Below, piece after piece: positions 60,555 to 64,000 of a stretch of DNA of 64,000 nucleotides; position 1 is the first letter of the stretch; every line of letters starts with the position of its first letter. The notes below the pieces were generated by a model. The model was not told the origin of the DNA. It did no database searches and saw only the letters and a program-made list of their open reading frames with translations. Source of the DNA: Cellulomonas dongxiuzhuiae. GTDB lineage: Bacteria; Actinomycetota; Actinomycetes; Actinomycetales; Cellulomonadaceae. The DNA lies in NCBI RefSeq assembly GCF_018623035.1, contig NZ_CP076023.1, positions 1 to 64,000 of the forward strand. Direction: 5' to 3'. Both the position numbers and the translations under genes were made by a program.

Positions 60555-60610
60555 TTTGGCCACGCGACTTGGCCGCGCGACTTGGACAAGCGGCCAAATC
60601 GTCATACGGT
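60555..60610 (+). promoter_or_regulatory. GNAT promoter with TetR operator-like repeats
   Basis: TTGGAC (60582-60587), a 17-nt spacer and TACGGT (60605-60610) form a good promoter for the GNAT gene. Around it are TTTGGCC (60555-60561) and GGCCAAA (60592-60598) as an inverted pair, a direct repeat CGCGACTTGG (60563-60572 and 60576-60585), and CTTGGACAAG (60581-60590). The repeats cover the -35 and suit repression by the divergent TetR protein. Confidence 0.65.
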
Positions 60611-60648
60611 GGAGTCACACGCACCGTGACGCGCGGGAGGAGGACCCC

Positions 60649-61287
60649 ATGATCGTCGTCACGCCCGCCGAGCCCGGTGACCTCGCCGCCGCGGCATCGG
60701 TGCTGGCCGAGGCCTTCGTCGACGACCCGGTCACCGGGACGCTGCTCGGCGGCCGCGGTCACGACCGTCCGGCGCGCGCCCGCCACCTGTTCGTCGGGCT
60801 GCTGCGTCCTGTCATCGCCGACGGCACCGTCGACGTCGCCCGTCGGGCCGGGGAGGACGACGTGCTGGGTGTCGCGATCTGGGAGGCGCCCGACGCCGTG
60901 ACCACCATCGCGCGGCTCACGGCCCAGCTGCCGTCCTTCTGGCGCGCGTGCGGCCCGGACAACCTGTGGCGTGCGCTCGTCACCAAGCGCGCGGTCGACC
61001 GGTACCGGCCCCGCCTGCCCCACTGGTACCTGCAGGAGATCGGGGTCGCCGAGGCGGCGCGCGGCCAGGGCGTCGGCGGTGCCCTCCTCGACGCGCGGCT
61101 CGCGACCGTCGACGGCCAGGACGCCGGCGCGTACCTCGAGTCGTCGACCGAGCGCAACCGCCGCCTGTACCGCCGGCACGGCTTCGTCGACGGCGTCCCG
61201 GTCCGTGGCATCCCCGCGGCGCCCGTGACGATGTGGCGCGCCCCCGCGTCGGAGCGCGTCGGCCGCCCGGCCCGGCTCACGGTCTGA
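60649..61287 (+). CDS. GNAT family N-acetyltransferase, TetR-linked
   Basis: 212 residues with the GNAT core: PAEPGDLAAAASVLAEAFVDDP, the acetyl-CoA motif HWYLQEIGVAEAARGQGVGGALLD (Q/R-x-x-G-x-G/A at ARGQGVGG) and LESSTERNRRLYRRHGFVD. ATG at 60649 has GGGAGGAGGA. Likely induced by the ligand of the adjacent TetR protein; the substrate is unknown. Confidence 0.9.
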   Translation: MIVVTPAEPGDLAAAASVLAEAFVDDPVTGTLLGGRGHDRPARARHLFVGLLRPVIADGTVDVARRAGEDDVLGVAIWEAPDAVTTIARLTAQLPSFWRACGPDNLWRALVTKRAVDRYRPRLPHWYLQEIGVAEAARGQGVGGALLDARLATVDGQDAGAYLESSTERNRRLYRRHGFVDGVPVRGIPAAPVTMWRAPASERVGRPARLTV

Positions 61288-61310
61288 CCACCCCGCGCTG
61301 ACACCCGCGC

Positions 61311-61383
61311 CGAGCGCGGTACCCCACCGTCGAGCGCGGTACCTGTGAGTGGTGCGCTCGGCGGTCACGTACCGCGCTCGACG
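61311..61383. repeat. intergenic repeat unit: direct and inverted copies of one 13-mer
   Basis: CGAGCGCGGTACC occurs at 61311-61323 and 61331-61343, and its reverse complement at 61369-61380 (one base short). The pair CGTCGAGCGCGGTAC (61328-61342) and 61369-61383 forms a 15-bp stem with a 26-nt loop. It may be the GNAT terminator or a REP-like element. Confidence 0.65.
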
Positions 61384-61451
61384 GGTGAGGGGGGCGGCTC
61401 CGGGGCGCGTCACCGGTTCGGGGGACGTGCGCCGTCGGCCGCGGAAAACCC

Positions 61452-61480
61452 TTGGCGGACGTCCAGGTGCGACGTAGCGT
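61452..61480 (+). promoter_or_regulatory. promoter of the structured leader before map
   Basis: TTGGCG (61452-61457), 17 nt, TAGCGT (61475-61480). Transcription would start near 61487, just before the ribosome site of the 12-codon ORF. Confidence 0.6.
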
Positions 61481-61512
61481 CGTGGGTACACGGGAAGGAG
61501 GTGGTCCGAGAC

Positions 61513-61551
61513 ATGAAGCACTCCCGGACGAGTGAGGTGGCTGTCCGCTAG
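61513..61551 (+). CDS. 12-residue upstream ORF
   Basis: ATG at 61513 with AAGGAGG at 61495-61501 (perfect Shine-Dalgarno) opens MKHSRTSEVAVR and ends at TAG 61549-61551. Its ribosome site is better than that of map. It looks like a leader peptide; it contains no run of one amino acid typical of attenuators, so its sensing role, if any, is unknown. Confidence 0.5.
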   Translation: MKHSRTSEVAVR

Positions 61552-61639
61552 CCGCCCGAGTCATCGGACGGACTGCCCAGGTCCGCACCCGCTCCGCCGG
61601 CACGACGGCAGGGCGGCAGCGAACACCAGCAGTCACCGC

Positions 61640-61704
61640 AGCCCGTGGGAGCCGCGACCTCGTCCTTCGCGGCAGGGCCCCGTCAGGGGTCCGGCCCACG
61701 GGCT
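61640..61704 (+). ncRNA. candidate three-way-junction RNA in the map leader
   Basis: A closing stem of 10 perfect pairs (61640-61649 with 61695-61704) encloses two hairpins: 61651-61656 with 61668-61673 (6 bp), and 61675-61681 with 61686-61692 (7 bp with one G-U, loop GTCA). All three helices use few unpaired bases. It lies between the 12-codon ORF and map. A riboswitch, attenuator or small RNA is possible; no known family is recognised. Confidence 0.5.
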
Positions 61705-61765
61705 GTCCCGTGCCCTGGCGCGGGCGCCCGACCACCGCACGCGGGTCGGATGAGAGGCTGGGGTC

Positions 61766-62530
61766 GTGGCACTCAAGTCCCCCGCAGAGATCGAGCAGAT
61801 GCGCCCCGCCGGGCGGTTCGTCGCCGACGTCCTGACGTCGTTGCGCGAGCACGCCCGCGTCGGCATGACGACGAACGACCTCGACGCCCACGCGCGCGAG
61901 CTGATCGCCAAGGCCGGTGCGCACTCCGTCTACCTCGGCTACCACCCGAGCTTCGGGGCCATGCCGTACCCGGGTGTCCTGTGCACGTCGGTCAACGACC
62001 ACGCGCTGCACGGCCTGCCGTCGGACCGCGTCCTGCAGGACGGCGACGTCCTGAGCATCGACTTCGCGTGCCAGGTCGAGGGGTGGGTCGCGGACTCCGC
62101 GCTGACGTTCCAGCTCGGCACGACGACGCCCGAGGCGCAGCGCCTCATCTCGACGACCGAGCAGGCGCTCGCGGCCGGCATCGCCGCGGCGCGGCCGAAC
62201 GCCCGCATGGGCGACGTGTCGGCCGCGATCGGCCGGATCGCGCGCCAGTCCGGGTTCGGCCTCAACACCGACTTCGGCGGTCACGGCGTCGGGCGGACGA
62301 TGCACGAGGACCCGCACGTCCCCAACGACGGCCGCCCCGGCACCGGCATCCGCCTCAAGCCGGGCACGGTCATCGCCATCGAGCCGTGGCTCATGGCCGG
62401 CAGCGGCGAGTACGTCATCGACGACGACGGCTGGACCATCCGCAGCGCCGACGGCGCGCTCGCCGCGCACGCCGAGCACACCGTGGCGATCACCAAGCGC
62501 GGCCCGGTGGTCCTGACGGCCCGCGACTGA
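61766..62530 (+). CDS. map: type I methionine aminopeptidase
   Basis: Removes N-terminal Met from new proteins. 254 residues with the metal-site segments SVNDHALHGLP, GDVLSIDFACQVEGW(V)ADSALTF, FGGHGVGRTMHEDPHVPN and AIEPWLM, AAHAEHTVAIT; no N-terminal zinc-finger extension. GTG at 61766. The promoter lies about 280 nt upstream with a structured leader. Confidence 0.95.
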   Translation: MALKSPAEIEQMRPAGRFVADVLTSLREHARVGMTTNDLDAHARELIAKAGAHSVYLGYHPSFGAMPYPGVLCTSVNDHALHGLPSDRVLQDGDVLSIDFACQVEGWVADSALTFQLGTTTPEAQRLISTTEQALAAGIAAARPNARMGDVSAAIGRIARQSGFGLNTDFGGHGVGRTMHEDPHVPNDGRPGTGIRLKPGTVIAIEPWLMAGSGEYVIDDDGWTIRSADGALAAHAEHTVAITKRGPVVLTARD

Positions 62531-62567
62531 CGGTCGCCCGGTCGCCCGGTCGCCCGGCCGCCCGGAG

Positions 62568-62612
62568 AGCGTGAAGCGTTGCTGCCGGAATCCGGCAACA
62601 ACGCTTCACGCT
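62568..62612 (+). terminator. terminator after map
   Basis: 14-bp perfect stem (62568-62581 with 62599-62612) capped by a 5-bp stem (62584-62588 with 62592-62596), followed by TTCTGT. Direct repeats CGGTCGCCC precede it (62531-62560). Confidence 0.9.
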
Positions 62613-62725
62613 TCTGTCACGTCCGTCGGCGGTCGTCCACAGGTCGGCCGAGCGCTCCGGCGTGCTCGGAAGCGTGCAGAGCCGAAACGCTCACGTGACC
62701 CGGCGATGTGCGTCAGCATGTGCGC

Positions 62726-63181
62726 ATGAGCGCAGAGCAGGGCACTTCGGGCGTCCCGGCCGCTCGACCGGTCGAGGCCCGCGACCACCGCGACGACCCG
62801 TCCGTCGACGCCGACGCAACGCCCCGGTACCGCGACGGCGACCGCTGGCTGCGCGCCGTGGGGGCCGGCGTCCTGGTCCTGACGTGCACGACGACCGACG
62901 TCGGCGCCGCCGCGCTCGCGGCGACCGTCGTCGTCGTGGCGGACATCACCGTGCGGACCCGCCGGACCGGCACGCGGTGGTGGACGGTCCTGGAGCTCGC
63001 CCTGCTGGTGGTGATCGTGGTGCTGACGCTGACGTCGACGCGGATCGCGGCCGGGCTGACGGGCGTCGAGCTGGCCGCCCAGCTGGTCGTCGGCGTGCTC
63101 GTGGGCGCCGGCGTCGTCGCGCTCGTCGCCGCCGTCAGGCGCCGGCGCGCAGCGGCGGCGGCACGGCCGACGGCGGTGTGA
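62726..63181 (+). CDS. small membrane protein, unknown
   Basis: 151 residues: a charged, disordered N-terminal third (SAEQGTSGVPAARPVEARDH), then three or four membrane helices (LRAVGAGVLVLTCTTTDVGAAALAATVVVVAD; LELALLVVIVVLTLTS; AAQLVVGVLVGAGVVALVAAV) and an Arg-rich end. No family recognised. ATG at 62726. The 3' end overlaps the convergent dinB by 47 nt. Confidence 0.65.
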   Translation: MSAEQGTSGVPAARPVEARDHRDDPSVDADATPRYRDGDRWLRAVGAGVLVLTCTTTDVGAAALAATVVVVADITVRTRRTGTRWWTVLELALLVVIVVLTLTSTRIAAGLTGVELAAQLVVGVLVGAGVVALVAAVRRRRAAAAARPTAV

Positions 63182-64000
63182 CGCCGACGGGCTCGACGAG
63201 CACGAGCGGGTCCTCGTCGAGGTCGAGGACACGCGAGCGGGCGGGCGCGGTCAGCGCCGTCTCGAACCGCACGGTCGCCTCCCGGCCGCGCACGTGCACG
63301 ACCCACCCGCGGCCGAGGGTCGCGTGCTCGACGTCGAGCCCGGGTCGCGCGTTGGACTCGTCGAGCGGCCGTCCCACCTGCGAGCCGCCGAGCGGTCGCC
63401 CGACGACGGCCTTCTCCGCGCCGACGAGCCGCGCGTCGTCCTCGACGAGCGCCGCCACGACGTCGTCCACCCCGGGCGCCGTGCTGCCGTCGGGGAGGCG
63501 CGGGCCGGCGGCGGGGTCGTGGGGCGCCGGGTCGTCCGGCGGGTCGTCGGCGCCGTCCGGGTCCGCGGTCGTCTCCGCCAGCCGCCCGCTGACGTGGTCG
63601 TGCTCGCCGACCACGGCGCGCCGCGGCGCGTCGAACAGGTGGGCGTCGAGGTCGAGCGCGAGCTGCGCGTGGGACGACAGCGCGTGGAACGCGACACCCA
63701 GCAGCCGCACGGGCTCGACGACGCCCGCCGCGAGCACGGCCTTGCGGGCCGCGTCGCGCAGGTCCGCGTCCGACGCGGTCGGGTGCGGGAACGTCACCGA
63801 CCGGGTGACGGTCGAGAAGTCGGCGTAGCGGACCTTCGCGACGACGGTCCGCGCGGCGCCGCCGTGGCGCTCGAGCCGCTGCAGGGCCTCGTCGACGACG
63901 TCGTCCACGGCGGACAGCACCACGTCGCGCCCCCGCAGGTCGACCGCGAACGTGCGCTCGGCGCCCGCGGACTTGCGCTCGGTCGTCGTGACGACGGGCC
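63135..64000 (-). CDS. dinB: DNA polymerase IV (DinB), C-terminal part, runs off window
   Basis: Y-family translesion polymerase; the start lies beyond 64000, so only the last 287 codons are seen. Visible are RKSAGAERTF, the start of the little-finger domain (VVAKVRYADFSTVTRSVTFPHPT; LLGVAFHALSSHAQLALDLD), then a long acidic Pro/Asp extension and a C-terminal beta region (WVVHVRGREATVRFETAL) beyond the usual Pol IV length. The catalytic palm is not in the window. The extension differs from E. coli DinB. Confidence 0.85.
   Translation of the reverse strand, partial: PVVTTTERKSAGAERTFAVDLRGRDVVLSAVDDVVDEALQRLERHGGAARTVVAKVRYADFSTVTRSVTFPHPTASDADLRDAARKAVLAAGVVEPVRLLGVAFHALSSHAQLALDLDAHLFDAPRRAVVGEHDHVSGRLAETTADPDGADDPPDDPAPHDPAAGPRLPDGSTAPGVDDVVAALVEDDARLVGAEKAVVGRPLGGSQVGRPLDESNARPGLDVEHATLGRGWVVHVRGREATVRFETALTAPARSRVLDLDEDPLVLVEPVGVTPPSAVPPPLRAGA

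Noticed and set aside
62634..62642. TCGTCCACA near the map terminator
   Set aside because: An isolated one-mismatch site, no neighbours.

Overview
The window looks like the replication-origin region of a high-GC Gram-positive actinobacterium, most probably Cellulomonas or a close relative. The evidence is a base composition of roughly 70-75% GC, frequent GTG starts, the order dnaA - oriC - dnaN - gnd - recF - dciA - gyrB - gyrA, and a secreted GH9-CBM3-FN3-CBM2 cellulase of the kind known from cellulolytic Cellulomonas. No insertion sequence, integrase, phage or CRISPR array was seen.

1-12.5 kb is the replication core. It holds dnaA with DnaA boxes in front, an 860-nt oriC with clustered boxes, the sliding clamp, gnd, recF, the DciA helicase-loader candidate, both gyrase subunits and the DUF3566 membrane protein. 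12.6-13.0 kb holds tRNA-Ile(GAT), the 39-residue DLW-39 protein and tRNA-Ala(TGC). 13-21.1 kb is a lineage-specific block inside an otherwise conserved order: a small ATP-binding (anti-sigma-like) protein, rtcB, cspA, an unknown protein, a GNAT enzyme, the GH9 cellulase with a CebR-like operator, and a membrane protein.

21.3-35.5 kb returns to the order known from Mycobacterium (ppiA, crgA, DUF881, pabA, then the reverse-strand pknB-pknA-pbpA-rodA-pstP-fhaB-fhaA cluster). A rhomboid protease and a class E sortase are added. The seven-gene kinase/cell-wall cluster is packed with start/stop overlaps and links Ser/Thr phosphorylation to septal and lateral wall growth. A second group of DnaA-box-like sites lies in front of crgA. 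The cluster is bounded by a strong terminator on one side and tRNA-Leu(CAG) on the other.

35.5-50.7 kb is accessory. It contains a toxin-like fragment with its putative immunity gene beside tRNA-Leu, an ATP-grasp enzyme, an ECF41 sigma factor locus (carboxymuconolactone decarboxylase plus sigma factor) flanked by two diverged copies of one unknown gene, a YiaA-like protein, a LacI regulator, an ABC-F ATPase, a YigZ/IMPACT protein, a repeat-bearing membrane protein, a Tat-exported alpha/alpha-barrel-like protein, YchJ, ThuA and AI-2E proteins.

50.8-58.6 kb is an array of five tandem paralogous membrane-anchored PQQ-type beta-propeller proteins that share a C-x11-C pair. 58.7-64 kb holds an LAATG-anchored wall protein (likely substrate of the class E sortase at 24 kb), a TetR/GNAT pair, a promoter with a 12-codon ORF and a three-way-junction RNA in front of methionine aminopeptidase, a small membrane protein, and the 3' part of dinB running off the right edge.

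Unusual signals worth attention are the beta-propeller array, the ECF41 locus with a matching promoter and flanking duplication, the second DnaA-box cluster, the structured leader before map, and three genes where the natural start position reads ATC.
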